Below, piece by piece: positions 12,007-23,303 of a stretch of DNA of 64,000 bases. The notes under the pieces are model-generated. The model made no database searches. It saw only the letters and a list, made by a program, of their open reading frames with translations, and was not told the DNA's origin. The DNA comes from Meconema thalassinum (Eukaryota; Arthropoda; Insecta; Orthoptera; Tettigoniidae). The stretch spans positions 288,030,526 to 288,094,525 of the forward strand of contig OX336388.2 of assembly GCA_946902985.2 (NCBI GenBank), read 5' to 3'. Numbering within the stretch: position 1 is the stretch's first letter; every line of letters starts with the position of its first letter. Both the position numbers and the translations under genes were made by a program.

Positions 12007-12430
12007 GGAGATAGCCTGTCACCTCTTTTGTTCAACTGCGTACTTGAAAAGGTAATACAGAATTGGCGACAGTAGTTAAAATCCTTTAAGGATCGGGACA
12101 AAGGAAAAGGAGTGGAAATAGATTGCTTAGCATTCGCTGATGATATAGCCCTGATGACAGAAGATTTCGAAAGTGCAACAGAACAGGCCAATATATTGAA
12201 GGAAGTAGCAGAAAAAACAGGATTACAAATTTCCTTTCAAAATAGAGAGGTAATGTCGAACATCAAGCATGATACGCCACAACTAAATACCAAATATAGA
12301 ACGATCAACCGTGTTAATACATTTAAATACCTTGGGGAATGGATTCAGCAAAATGGCCTTGATAAGGAAGCCATAGAAGCAAGAATCAAAAAAATAGAAG
12401 TCGCTTTCCAAACCACCCGCAACATATATA
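12007..12430 (+). pseudogene. LINE family B relative, RT part (interrupted)
   Basis: Begins abruptly in RT motif B (GDSLSPLLFN...) and reads after a stop and a frame change into 12112-12447, with CLAFADDIALM (catalytic FADD) and FKYLGEWIQ. It is then interrupted by repeat F at about 12431-13036 and resumes at 13037. Dead copy, related to the full-length LINE B at 56044-59422. Confidence 0.85.
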
Positions 12431-13036
12431 ACGGTGTCGAAATGTAAACATTATGTGTCAGAAAACTGTATCATAATGAGGCTCATTATAACAATATTGT
12501 TCATTATGAAACAGTTTCTCCCACTAGTCAGAGCTCAAGGAACAGTTGTGTGACCAATTAGGTAAGGATACCTTCGAGCATGCGCTCAAAATTCAACATG
12601 TTTATATAAATTACCGAAAGTGCACCGTCCATATGTTTGCGTAAATAAACTAGTGAATATGAGACAAGAAATAGCACTGTACCTTAATAACCCCAAATCC
12701 AATTTCTACACAGCGCGTTGATTTGAAACGACTTCGGTGACAGTTTTACTGAATACTGGTGCACAATCTGCACATATGGCAGATAGAGCTCATGCGTCGG
12801 TCGGTCAGAGAGCTTGGAAAACAGAGATATCCTACCCAGCGCTGCACTCCGATCACAAAATTCGTGTGACTGAATCTCAACAGATATTTATGAATATTTA
12901 TGTTAAAACATATAATAAAGTTATAATTATCGTCGAACATAAACTCGTATGGAAATTATAAAACTCGCATACGCTCGTTTTATAAACATACTCGTGTCTT
13001 AATTTTTGCCATTATAGGCTCGTTGCATAATGTACT
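12431..13036 (+). mobile_element. Fold-back repeat family F, copy 2, inside a LINE
   Basis: Starts around GGTGTCGAAATGTAAAC and ends with GGCTCGTTGCATAATGTACTATT, like copies 3 and 4. It carries an internal segment (12601-12760, ATAAATTACCGAAAGTGCAC...) also present in copy 4 but missing from copies 1 and 3. LINE B coding sequence continues on both sides, so this is an insertion; its exact edges are blurred by 10-15 nt. Confidence 0.8.
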
Positions 13037-13150
13037 ATTCTGTGAACATAAACATTCGTCACTACAACACTGTCATCAAACCAGTACCGCTATATGCATC
13101 TAAATGCCTTATCCTATCCGAGAAATGTTTGCTCGCGAAGTTAGAGAGAA

Positions 13151-13191
<41 letters not shown>

Positions 13192-13656
13192 CCTACACAT
13201 CATACTTGGCCCGTACTATAAAAATGGCATCCACATCAGAAAATCCAGGCAAGAAATATTTTCGAAGATAGAGAAGATCACAGACACAATGCAAAAACGC
13301 AGAGTTTGCTTCTACGGTCATATACGACAGATGGTCGACTCACGATGGACGAAACGTATCTTCAGTATATTCGACTCAAACCCAAAAACGACAATGCCAT
13401 GGTACGTTAACGTCCAGAAATGGGGATACAAGTAAAATATGCACAAGACCGAAATCTTTCTAGACGTTTGGGGCTTTCCGGGACGAAAAACGGACAACTG
13501 GTGCGAAATGGCCAGAAGACCGTCGTGCTAAACACAGTGAGCTCATGGAGACAATATGGATCAAGCGAAAAATGAACAAATGCCAGAATGTAAAATGAGG
13601 CTTATCGTGGTCCCTAGTTTTCCGATTAGCGAAATTGAATGAATGAATATAATAAT
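13037..13656 (+). pseudogene. LINE family B relative, C-terminal part
   Basis: Continuation of the copy at 12007-12430: a VIKPVPLYASKCLIL segment, then a (GAAA)n expansion at 13145-13190 inside the coding region. A second frame follows with LGPYYKNGI... and YGHIRQM. Frame is lost before 13570. The tail is GAATGAATATAATAATAA, immediately followed by the Helitron terminus at 13659. Confidence 0.8.
13145..13190. repeat. (GAAA)n microsatellite
   Basis: About ten GAAA units within the LINE B pseudogene. They read as a Lys/Glu/Arg run in the overlapping ORF. Confidence 0.95.
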
Positions 13657-13658
13657 AA

Positions 13659-14195
13659 CTAGGGCGCCCGTGCTGCTCCCCAGCATTATTTTTCTGTATT
13701 GGAATTTAAAAATTACATTATGTAATAGTTTATAACATTTATTACACAATACTTCCTTCCAGACAATGTTCGCTGTGCGTCGACCCTTTGGTTTAATTTC
13801 TACGTTTACATCTTTAAATGATTTTCCTCGTGATAAGGCAACATACAACATTCCATGGCCTAAATGAGGATCAGGCAAGTAGATTCCAACTCGATGAAGC
13901 ATTTGACCCTGCGCCTTGTTGATTGTAATGGATAACGCTAGTGTAATAGGAAATTGCCGTCATTGTAGTGTCAGATGGTGACAAATCTACGCGAGGTAGC
14001 AGTGTTCGTTCCCCACTATTCACACCATTTAGAGCTTAGAAATCTATGATATTGCCGTACATTTTTCTAACTATAAGCCTCGTCCCGTTCAGTAATATCT
14101 TAGTTGCATTGAAATTCCTAAGGAGCATTACAATAGCACCTTCTTTCAAAGTCAGCACATGGGGAGGTAAGACCACTCATCTCAAGCCTGTTCAA
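13659..14195 (-). pseudogene. Helitron 3' part, minus strand: Pif1-like helicase remnant and terminus
   Basis: Read on the minus strand, an old frame contains PPHVLTLKEGAIVMLLRN and LNGTRLIV, followed after a stop and a frame change by TINKAQGQMLHRVGIYLPD and HGMLYVALSRGKS (helicase motifs V-VI). It ends NIVWKEVL, as the plus-strand copy ends NIVYKEVL. About 60 nt later comes a hairpin GCTG-GGGAG-CAGC, then ACGGGCGCC and CTAG (13662-13659). That is a Helitron 3' end abutting AT-rich sequence. Rep nuclease is absent. Not functional. Confidence 0.8.
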
Positions 14196-14371
14196 AAATT
14201 GAGTGGGAAAATGCAAAACTTCAATTTTCTTCTTCAGTTACCAATGTATTCACACTCGTGTAAAATCTAGAAGTTCCTGATCTGAAACTACCCTATTAAT
14301 TTCATGGCAATGTTCATTTTTCGGTTCAAGAAAATGAAAAATTAGAAGTAATATTAAATGTCCACTCATAA

Positions 14372-14942
14372 CTTTCCTCAGAATCAGCCGATTTGAATAT
14401 TTAAGAGCTCGAATGAAAGAGCGTGATACACCGAGTTTTCTTAGACTAAACTGACCTGCGTACCTCAATTAAAACCAAGTGATTTGTAATACATGATAAC
14501 CAATCCGTGCATTAATACCTTTCATTAAAAAAAAGGAATGAAGGCAATCGACCGGAATGGCCGGACGGACTCAGTTAAGTTTTCATAAATATTTCTAATA
14601 TTCGCTTCGGTACTCGTAACATTCCTCAGAATCAACCAATGTAAATATTTAATACCTCAAAAGATAGACCTTGATCCACCGAGTGGTCTTAGACCAAAAT
14701 GACCTGCGTACCTCAATTAGAATCAAAGATATGATTGCTTCAAAGTTGGAAAAATTTGGAAAAAGTTGGAAAAAGTTGAAAAAATGAAATAATTTGAGGA
14801 AGGTGGAAGTTAAGTGATGTGTGATACTGGATAACTAATCTGTGCATGAACACGTTTCATTTAAAAATGACTGAAGGAAATCGACCGGATAGAATGGCCG
14901 GACGGACTCGGTTAAGTTTTCACAAATATTTCTAATATATAG
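14372..14942. repeat. Degenerate direct duplication (about 250-330 bp units)
   Basis: Blocks TTCCTCAGAATCA, GACCTGCGTACCTCAATTA, AATCGACCGGA and ATGGCCGGACGGACTC occur in the same order in 14372-14605 and 14618-14942. Origin unknown. The stretch 14196-14371 shows nothing else. Confidence 0.7.
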
Positions 14943-14959
14943 ATTCGTTTCAAAAGACA

Positions 14960-15535
14960 GAGTTTTTCTGTACGAAATTCGACATACAGAATTTAAACAC
15001 GAAATATGGCAATATCAATACAGTCCGCCACTTTAAATGCCTAGCTGAAGTGCTTGAGCCGACGGGAAAAGAGAAAATCGCGCAGAATACTAGGTTAATG
15101 AAAATAAGGAGAACTTAATACAAGACACAGGATGTCTACAACAAAAAATGTCTGTAAACATTCACCAAACTTCCTCGTTATAACATGGTAATTGAACCTG
15201 AGGTGCGTTATACCAGTGAGACATTGACGTTACACACTAAGGGTGACTTGGAAAAATTCCTCACAGAGGAAAAAGAAGTAATAAGGAAAATAATTGGACC
15301 AAAGCACACAGACGAAGGATACAGGCTTCACTCCAGCGACACCAACCTCGCAGCAGACATCAGAAAGAGGCGACTAAAATTTTACGGCCACATCAGCAGA
15401 CTCCCACAAACCAGACTCACCAACAAAATTCTTAGATACATACAGCTGCTCAAGATTACTACAAACTGGATGATGCAAGTCAAAATTGATCTGGAAAAAG
15501 CACAGGTTGACCCAGAAGACGTCATAGACTAAAGC
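14960..15535 (+). pseudogene. LINE family B relative, C-terminal fragment
   Basis: The 115-codon frame 15185-15532 contains EKEVIRKIIGP and IRKRRLKFYGHISRLPQTR. This matches the post-RT region of LINE B (ERKILRKIYGP... RKRRLKFYGHICRM). Weaker coding similarity extends upstream to about 14960. No RT catalytic motif is present, so this is a 5'-truncated dead copy. Confidence 0.75.
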
Positions 15536-15536
15536 G

Positions 15537-15700
15537 TCTTTGGACACAAGGTATACAAGTGGGGTTATAGGACATAACGTATCACGGGCATAACGTACCA
15601 TCGGACATAAGGTACCACTTGGCCGGCTGATTACCAGCGAAGAGTCAGCTAATGACCTTAAAATATTTTGGAGAGGACATAACGTACCACTTGAAAGAGT
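15537..15700 (+). repeat. Left arm of an inverted-repeat pair (GGACATAACGTACCACTTG)
   Basis: Contains three or four degenerate versions of GGACATAACGTACCACTTG. The right arm at 30968-31115 has the same motif series in reverse complement with similar spacing, including an AAATATTT block before the innermost motif. The pair brackets the SINE and LTR element between them, and probably marks an older non-autonomous element into which both inserted. Confidence 0.6.
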
Positions 15701-15765
15701 GAGAAGTATTTGGGGTGCATGAAACCCTAACCGCACGGCCACTTGCTCGGTGTTGCTCAATTAAT

Positions 15766-15775
15766 CCCGGTAATA
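15766..15775. other. Target-site duplication of the SINE, left copy
   Basis: CCCGGTAATA here and again at 30464-30473, directly bordering the two outer ends of the SINE that was split by the LTR element. Confidence 0.7.
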
Positions 15776-16054
15776 TAGGCTATATATTTTTTATTTAGTC
15801 AATTTACCCCCTAGGTTGGTGGTTCCCACGGACTCAGCGAGGGAACTCACCACTACCGCCTCTATGGGCAGTGTCCTGGAGCCTGGAACATCTGGTCGGA
15901 ATGGATACAACTGGGGAGGTGTGATCAGCACTTCGCCCAGGCGGCCTCAGCTGCAAAGCGAACAGGGGCCTCATGAGGGATGGGAAGGGATGGAAGATTG
16001 GGATTGATAGGCTAGGAAGAGGGAAGGAGGCGGCCGTGGCCTTACAGTGAGTAC
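15776..16054 (-). mobile_element. tRNA-derived SINE S1, 3' part (split by the LTR element)
   Basis: On the minus strand this is the body and tail of the SINE whose tRNA-like head is at 30235-30463. Continuity across the LTR element is shown by the CCCGGTAATA duplication on the outside and GTAC on the inside. The body has GGCCACGGCCGCCTCCTTCC and AGGCCGCCTGGGCG blocks. It ends in an A/T-rich tail at 15776-15812. Confidence 0.8.
16051..16054. other. GTAC target-site duplication, left copy
   Basis: GTAC immediately precedes the LTR at 16055 and immediately follows the other LTR at 30235-30238. Four bases is the usual Ty3/gypsy duplication length. Confidence 0.85.
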
Positions 16055-19000
16055 TGTCCCCGTTTACCCGGATAGTAGGCTGTCAGATATCCGCCCCCTC
16101 AATCGGATTGCCAACAATCAATCGCACCAGCTCAGCTACATCAATGAAAATGGCACTGACAGATACTACCGAGGTTTGAACACAGAAGTTACCAAGAAAA
16201 TTATTGTGGAACACACCAAAATAGACGGGGTTACATACTTACTTTTACTTACCTCTTATAAATATCTCGGGGATTGGGTTGTCAACAGGATCCTTAAAGT
16301 ATGCTCTCACAATAACCTTCACCATGACATTTAAAAATGAACCAGACCGAAGACGAGAACTTTGAACTGTACAAAAGCTTTATTTTCAAATAAAGAGTAT
16401 GATTTTCACAACTCAACAAAATAAACGTGGCTATCAGTAGCCTATGTCAATCTGACTACGTCCTCCTAAAGGACTTGCAAATTTATCAAACAATCTGTTA
16501 GCTCCCATGAGCTCAAAATAACGTAACATTTTATAACACATTTGGATTGGATGAGGAAGTCAGGGTACGACATATATAGAGCATTTGGTTTCCTTTTAAT
16601 AAACATTGCACTGGTATTAATAGGCACAAGGCCGGAGTATCGACCTCGCCTGCTTGTAACCAGATGTCTGGCCGGCTGGTCTACTCTTTAACCTGGCTCA
16701 CACCTGTCAAATGGGGCGCACTCCTCTCCCCACACTTGCGTAAGAATTCAGCTCCTTTTAAAGCTTTAAATGTCTACAAGACAACTCATACATATTGACG
16801 CAAATCTTTCAAATGCTTAACTTCCATCCCACTGGATTATTTTAACATTACTTAAACTTGTTAAGTTATCATCCAAATGTTTAATCAGCATAGTTTAGAG
16901 TGTAAAACACACTCTTAAATGTTTATAACAAAATCACATAAATTATTTATAACAATTAGAAATTGTTTATAATATTGTCGAAAATAATTACAAAATTTTT
17001 AAACACGCCTTTAACATTACTTTCGTTCCACATTATTGTCAAAGATATTTACATTTATTATTTACACTATCAACATTTAAATTATTTAAATTAATAATTT
17101 AAGAAATACATTGAACCACATGTTTTATCCGGTTGGTAAATTCAAAATCGTGTTTAATATAATCGACCAATGAAGGTTAGTTATACATGTAAATGTCACA
17201 ATCTGGTTTAATAAAGGTTGTAATAATTTTAATTATTTGCGACGGTAATCTTCATTCAAAATCTTATCTCAAATTCTTTCACAACTCTTGTTAATTATAA
17301 CAGTAAATTCACTTGATTAATTTTCAACGAACTATGACAATACACTCTAGCGGAAAATACTTCGCTTACAAAATAATGCACAAACTGCATTCAAATAGCC
17401 CAAAATTCATCATATATTAATCTATATGGCATTAAAATCATCCACAGCATTTACAAAAAACTCCCCTAATACAATCATTATCATCATTAATTACTGTGGG
17501 AATCTCATTCATTTATTTAAGGGCATTATACGTCAGCGACTTTCAACATGTCCGCTGCACTATCGATTATACATTCATAGTTCCACTTAAAAATTCTTAT
17601 ATCAATTATTGTTTCAAAACTGTTGTCATTTAAACTTCGTGGACTTCATTCATGAATCGAAATGAAATAAAAATTTGCCAATCACAAACAAATTTAATAG
17701 TGAATACGCTTATATACGCCTGTCTGGTCTATCAAAATTTAAGATTAACATCTTAAAAGAATTGTAGTATAAAAATACTATCATCAAACAAAGTGCGACT
17801 AACTGCAAAATAGTCGAATAGAATCCATTTAGACTGGGGAATGCAAACATCATTATATAAATCTCTATATGAGAAAAAAAACCTAACACAAGTTTCACGA
17901 ATTTAATGCATTCAATAATTCATAATTAATGTTCATCTTTCACAAAATTGCCTAAGATGCAATGGTCGTTCATGACTGACGATAAATGTCTGTGTTGCAA
18001 TCAATTCAAATAACGACTAGTATTTCCAAGATCGTCGACAACGTACTGGATTTTAACGCTCTAAAATCATTTAAATGTTCTTCCTTCTTGATGATGACAG
18101 AAAATTGTTCAAAGTAATTAAACTGGGGTAGAATTACTTTAATAAAGTGACACGCTGTCTGAATTTAAATCTGCCATAAAAATCATTAATTTACAGTCAA
18201 ATCGAGACTACAAAAATAAGCAAATTACTGAAAAATCTAAATATCAGTCTCAACTGATTCAAAATCATTTAACTATGCCCATGACATAACAATGTCTTAA
18301 TAAAACGTCGAAAAAGGCATAACTCGTCAAGGTGTACTGAGAATAGGAATCTCAAACAAGAATATCGGGCAAAATACATGAGGACAAAAATATGGGAAAA
18401 ATAGTTGCTCAAATATTGCTAAGAAACTCAAATACAATAAACGTTCACGACTACCTTATCTGCCGATTGACGTTCCAGAGGAAAATTCCCCAAAGAAGAC
18501 TGTTGATGAATCCATTTCACCAAGTTAAAGCTGAGCTCCATCCTCGAAACCAGAAACAGCACCATCGGAGAATCGAACTGCTTCACGAAGACGAACGACA
18601 TCCTTCCGGCAATAATCTTCTTTGTGAGTCGGGACAACCCTGACCTCTCTTGAAAAATCCCTGAAGTTCCAGTTGAAAATCGCCATGAAGTCTTTGTATA
18701 AATTTCCGAAGAAATATTCATATTCAGAAAGTATGAAATCATTTCTATTGCTGTTTGATAGTATTCAGCCTTTACTCACGAAACATGGGTGTAGATGGTT
18801 ATTTACCACATGTTCGCTTGTATGGAATAGCAATTAGCGAAGTTCCATGTCGCTATCTTACTCCGTTGAAATATGTCCCAATTGCATAAAGTCCTTTAGC
18901 CTTCCATCTGCTCTTCGGTTGAAGTATTAGAAGAACAAACTGCCTTATTAAATTGCTCCATTATATTATAGCGTTGTGTCACAAAAGCAAACTGAAGTCT

Positions 19001-19932
19001 CCCTATTTCACTAGCCCTGTCAGCCGTAGCGTTGAGTCTGGCTATACAAAGTGTTTCTTCTGTGGCGAGAAAAAAACTTTTGTCAGTCGTCTAATTTTGT
19101 CAATAACTTCCAAAATACTTCCTTGAAATTGTTCAGCTTTTCTACAGTCCTTACTGTAGTAATGCACAAGAGAATTAGCTTATAAGCGACCGCTAACTGT
19201 TCACAGCTAATCTTGTAGAAGCGTTATAAGTGTCGTTTCAACTTCACCTAGATTTACTTCACAGTAAACCTGCACTGCTTGTATGTTCGACTAGTGGCTT
19301 CGCCACGCGTTACAAAGACGACTTTTTCACTACTGATTCACTCGACGTTTCACTGAAATGCTTATTTGAAATCTGACGATTGATTTATAATCTGAGAGAA
19401 TGAGGCTCCTCTCTTCTGCGCAAGGCCTTTTATGAACTTCATGAGGGGCGTATCTATCCCTTCCATCGCGTGTTACTGCGTCATCGCTAGAAGTTCCAAC
19501 TTCGTCAATACATGACGGATTTTCATAATTCAAAAACTGAAAATAAATTTCACCAAAATTCCAGATCAATGCCTCTACTGCAAATGGATTTCCACAATTC
19601 TGCATTCCAAAAAGTAATAAAAATACCATAGTTTTAGCAATCTCCGTCTTCCTTAAGACTATCGTTCATTGGTTTAAGTCTCCCCTCCAATAGCATAATT
19701 TCTTCCTCAGCAGAATTCCACGTTTCTCGCGACTGCGTCGTACATCTTGGATCCTTCTCGAATAAATTGCTGACGTCACTGAGAATCTCAGCTCAAGTAG
19801 CCTGCTGGCATAACGTCTGCGTCATCCGTGCTTACGTCATGACTACCCACGTCATAACTATGACAGCCATAACTTTCGCTATAATTTCCAAAATAGCCAC
19901 CGTGGTCTCTATATAATTCAATTACGGGGGCA
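16055..19932 (-). repeat. 3' LTR of the gypsy element
   Basis: 3,878 bp. By eye it differs from the other LTR near 16273, 16426, 17120, 18980, 19069-19070 and 19125. LTRs of this class are usually a few hundred bp to about 2 kb, so this is long. Short ORFs inside it are duplicated exactly in the other LTR and have no known domain. Confidence 0.95.
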
Positions 19933-19947
19933 TTCTCCTCCCACCAC
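19933..19947 (-). promoter_or_regulatory. Polypurine tract
   Basis: Minus-strand sequence GTGGTGGGAGGAGAA lies directly against the 3' LTR. This is the expected position and composition for priming plus-strand DNA synthesis. Confidence 0.85.
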
Positions 19948-20022
19948 GTTTTAAAAACAGTTGCAAATTGTTTTTAAACTCAGTGTTACAAGTACCTCAA
20001 CTCTCTTGAACACGAAATTGAA

Positions 20023-22629
20023 TTATAACTGGCTTACTCTAGGATAGTATCTTTTTAAATTTCCAGCATTGAACTTGCCGTAAATGACATTATTCTCATC
20101 ATCGTAGAGTTCATAGCAGTTGTTTCCATAGGCGTTCGTAATCCTAAACGGCCCCATGAATACATTTCCAAATTTGGGGTATATTTTCTTGCTCATATCA
20201 GCCTTGACAGGTCTGCGTAATAATACAAGATTTCCAACTTGTAAGGGTGTACCAAAACGTTTTCCAGCTACTCTTTTCAATCGTTTCTCTGCTGCTTTCT
20301 GGAGTTGTTCCTTCGCCTTGTCAATCCTCTGCTGCCTTCCTAAGTCGGGATCTCTAGGAATGTGGTTGAAAAGATTATCCCACGGCCTTTCTGGGTTTCT
20401 TCCAAGATGAAGTCGCATTGGCACTTCTCCTGTGCTCTCCTGCACTGTAGAGTTCAGACATTCCTCTATAAGGGGTACAAATCTCACCCAACCAGAATGA
20501 TCATTTGGACAGAAAATTCGACAGAATTTCGAAAATTCAGCCATATATCTTTCTGAGGAATTCGATTCTGGGTAACGCACGCTTGAAAATAAGTGCTTAA
20601 TGCCAAGCCTTTCCATGTCTGCTGCAAATTCCACGGATGTAAATTGCGTTCCATGATCTGACAGTAGATATTCTGGTATACCAGCTTTAGGAAATACAGC
20701 ATTTTCCAGTCTGCTTACTACGTTCCTTGTGTTAGCTTTCTGCATGGGACTCATTGTAACAAATTTTGAGAAAACATCCACGGTAACCAACAGGTACTGG
20801 TTACCCTGATATCCCTTCGGACAGGGGCCAAATATGTCCGTCGCCATCAGTTCGTTTGGTTTAGAAGGAATCATAGCCTTCGGTTTTCCTTTTAATAAAG
20901 CAGAAGCATACTTTGCTCTTTGACATTTGTCACATGATCTAATGACCTTGGCAATGCTGGAACGCATGTTAGTCCAGATAAATCTCTCTTGAAGAGTATT
21001 AAGAGTCTTATCTAAACCGGCATGTCCAGTTGCGTGATGAGCTACCCACACTAAATTGACAACAAGTTTAGGTGGCACGACTATTCGGAGTTTTGTATGC
21101 GCAGAGTCAGCATACTTGCATACGATGTCTCCACTCAAGACAAAGTGTCGTGAATTTCTCCGTGTAACTGCATAGTCAACATCAGTATTGTCCATGTAAC
21201 CCTTAAGGAACCTGTACATTTTCCTTATTGGAGCGTGTCTCTTCTGTGACACACCGATTCGGGCTAACCTCCTAACGGTTTCTTGATCTTCTTGCTCCAA
21301 TTGTACATGGTGTATCTGCACATTTTTAATAGGGTTACGTGATAGAGCATCAGCCAGTAAGTTATCTTTCCCAGGCTGGTGGACGATAGTGGCGTTAAAC
21401 TGTTGGGTGAACAAAGCCCAACGTGTCAATCTATCACTCGACATGTCAGTTTGCAGCATAAACTGTAGTGCTTTATGGTCAGTAATAATGATGACCTTAT
21501 GTCCCAGCAGTATTTTCTTCCAGGCTTGCAATGCCGTTACAAAAGCTAACACTTCAAGCTCCGTCGTGAAGTAATTTTCCTCGTGTTTCTTCAACTTCCG
21601 GCTAGTGAACGCAATGTAGTGCTTGTTGCCTGCCTCGTCTTTCTGGTATAAGACTGCACTAATGCCTACTCTTGATGCATCAGACTCAATATAGAACACC
21701 TTCTCAAAGTCTGGGTACTCCAGTTTCACATTATTTCTGAGCATCTCTTTTGCTTTCTCAAAAGCCTCGTCTGCAGCGGCACTCCATTTCCATCTGTTAT
21801 TCTTCTTGAGTAAGTCATACAGAGGAGCCATAATTTCCGAGTATCTTGGACAGTGGCTGCTAATAAATTGGCATGCTCCTACAAATTCTCTGAATTGTTT
21901 TACCTTGGTTGGCTTTGGAAATCTCGTGATCGCATCTACTTTTTTCATGTTTGGATGATATCCATCTTTATCAATAGTATGCCCCAAGTAATTTATTTCC
22001 TGCTTCAAGAATTGACATTTTCCAAAATTCACCTTGATATTGGCCTCCCGTAAATTCTCGAACAACTTTCTCAAGTGCACTAAATGTTCTGCGGCGCTGG
22101 GCGAAGATACGATTAAATCGTCGATGTAGCAGATTACTTTTTCTTTCACTTCGTCAGTGAGCTTACTATCAAGTGCTCGAATAAGTGCTGGTCCACTGTT
22201 AACCATACCAAAAGGCATTCGGACAAAGACCCATGACGTCTGGTCAAATAGGAATCCAGTGTACTGCATACTATCTTCTTCTAGCTGAACTTGATAAAAT
22301 GAAGACGTCAAGTCAAGAACGCTGAAACATGCTCTCCCTTTGAATTTTCGAAGCAGATCTCTAATCTTGGGTGGTCGGTCATTTTCTGGAAGAATCTTCA
22401 AGTTAATGGTCCTGGCATCGAGACAAAGACGTATCTGACCATTACTTTTCTTCACTACTGTGATGGGGTTTATATAAGACGACGCCTGTTTTTTAATAAT
22501 CCCGTCTACCTCCATTTTTCTGATTAACCCTCGTACTTCTTGATAGTATTTCTCAGGAATGGGGTATATTCTCTTCTGGTAAGGGGTTTCATCTGTCAGC
22601 CTTATCTTGTATTTATAATCCTTAATCAA
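20023..22629 (-). CDS. Pol: reverse transcriptase, RNase H, integrase
   Basis: 868 codons are open. The frame actually continues upstream to about 22745 and the TTG taken as residue 1 is only where the open frame was cut. RT: catalytic LDL near residue 106 and YIDD at 168-171. RNase H: D317, E near 358, D384 and D427 (ADALSR). Integrase: zinc-binding H531-x4-H536 and C566-x2-C569, then D598, D658 and E693 as the DDE triad. I count 34 residues between the last two, where 35 is usual. A C-terminal basic GPF/Y-like segment follows (KFGNVFMGPFRI). The product copies the element's RNA into DNA and inserts it. No stop or frame break interrupts these domains. The frame is -1 relative to the protease ORF. 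Confidence 0.95.
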   Translation of the reverse strand: MIKDYKYKIRLTDETPYQKRIYPIPEKYYQEVRGLIRKMEVDGIIKKQASSYINPITVVKKSNGQIRLCLDARTINLKILPENDRPPKIRDLLRKFKGRACFSVLDLTSSFYQVQLEEDSMQYTGFLFDQTSWVFVRMPFGMVNSGPALIRALDSKLTDEVKEKVICYIDDLIVSSPSAAEHLVHLRKLFENLREANIKVNFGKCQFLKQEINYLGHTIDKDGYHPNMKKVDAITRFPKPTKVKQFREFVGACQFISSHCPRYSEIMAPLYDLLKKNNRWKWSAAADEAFEKAKEMLRNNVKLEYPDFEKVFYIESDASRVGISAVLYQKDEAGNKHYIAFTSRKLKKHEENYFTTELEVLAFVTALQAWKKILLGHKVIIITDHKALQFMLQTDMSSDRLTRWALFTQQFNATIVHQPGKDNLLADALSRNPIKNVQIHHVQLEQEDQETVRRLARIGVSQKRHAPIRKMYRFLKGYMDNTDVDYAVTRRNSRHFVLSGDIVCKYADSAHTKLRIVVPPKLVVNLVWVAHHATGHAGLDKTLNTLQERFIWTNMRSSIAKVIRSCDKCQRAKYASALLKGKPKAMIPSKPNELMATDIFGPCPKGYQGNQYLLVTVDVFSKFVTMSPMQKANTRNVVSRLENAVFPKAGIPEYLLSDHGTQFTSVEFAADMERLGIKHLFSSVRYPESNSSERYMAEFSKFCRIFCPNDHSGWVRFVPLIEECLNSTVQESTGEVPMRLHLGRNPERPWDNLFNHIPRDPDLGRQQRIDKAKEQLQKAAEKRLKRVAGKRFGTPLQVGNLVLLRRPVKADMSKKIYPKFGNVFMGPFRITNAYGNNCYELYDDENNVIYGKFNAGNLKRYYPRVSQL

Positions 22630-22730
22630 TCCAGGCTTTTCATCGAAAATATCTTGGAATTCCTTTATCAGATCCTCAAATTCCCCCTGAATTTCTTCAA
22701 ATCCTTCCGTTTTTCTACTGGGTATTTCTG

Positions 22731-23303
22731 TTAATTTTCCACTTCATTAACTATAGTATTCAAAATTTCTTCCCTAAGGTCTATTTCCAGACTGTTTTTC
22801 ACGTCCTGTTTTTCTATCTCTTCTGTGATTATGTACCCATCATTAAAGCTAATACTTCTGTTCTTCATGTCAATAATAGCTCCGACCTTCGATATAAAAT
22901 CGATTCCAAGCACCATATCAAAGTTGATCTTGCTCACTACAATGAAGATCTGTTCATAATTCCTTCCATTGATCTCAAAGTTCAATAACACTTGAATCTT
23001 GCACTTCACTGCCTTATCTTGGAATATCCCTCTCACTTTGACGGTAGAAACAGGTAGAACTGTCATGTTCTCTCCTCTTAGCAGACTTTGATAACATTCC
23101 TCTGAAATGATGGAGATAATTGCACCAGTATCCATCAGGGCTTTATACTGTTGTCCATCTATCCGTACAGAAATAATGGGTAAGGCACATGGTCTTTCCT
23201 CTTTAACTATACCCCTCTCTTCTAGCAAATCTTCATCAGTCACTTCATATATCTCATTAATCGTAATCAGGTGTGGTGTGGCAATGTATTTACAGGTTCT
23301 CAC
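22731..23303 (-). CDS. Retroviral-type aspartic protease
   Basis: About 190 codons. The active-site motif DTGA lies at residues 58-61 of the open frame, preceded by a beta-strand-like segment, and a VLGIDF motif lies near the C-terminal third, as in gypsy proteases. It should cleave Gag and Pol. The frame is -1 relative to gag and has no good ATG: the first codon counted is GTG. It is open back to an 11-A run just before the gag stop, so expression by -1 frameshifting is plausible. Its stop at 22731-22733 overlaps the start of the pol frame by only about 11 nt. Confidence 0.9.
   Translation of the reverse strand: MRTCKYIATPHLITINEIYEVTDEDLLEERGIVKEERPCALPIISVRIDGQQYKALMDTGAIISIISEECYQSLLRGENMTVLPVSTVKVRGIFQDKAVKCKIQVLLNFEINGRNYEQIFIVVSKINFDMVLGIDFISKVGAIIDMKNRSISFNDGYIITEEIEKQDVKNSLEIDLREEILNTIVNEVEN

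Noticed and set aside
18392..18742. Overlapping 83- and 104-codon ORFs, duplicated at 28694-29044
   Set aside because: Both lie in the LTR; exact duplication follows from recent LTR copying and no domain is seen.
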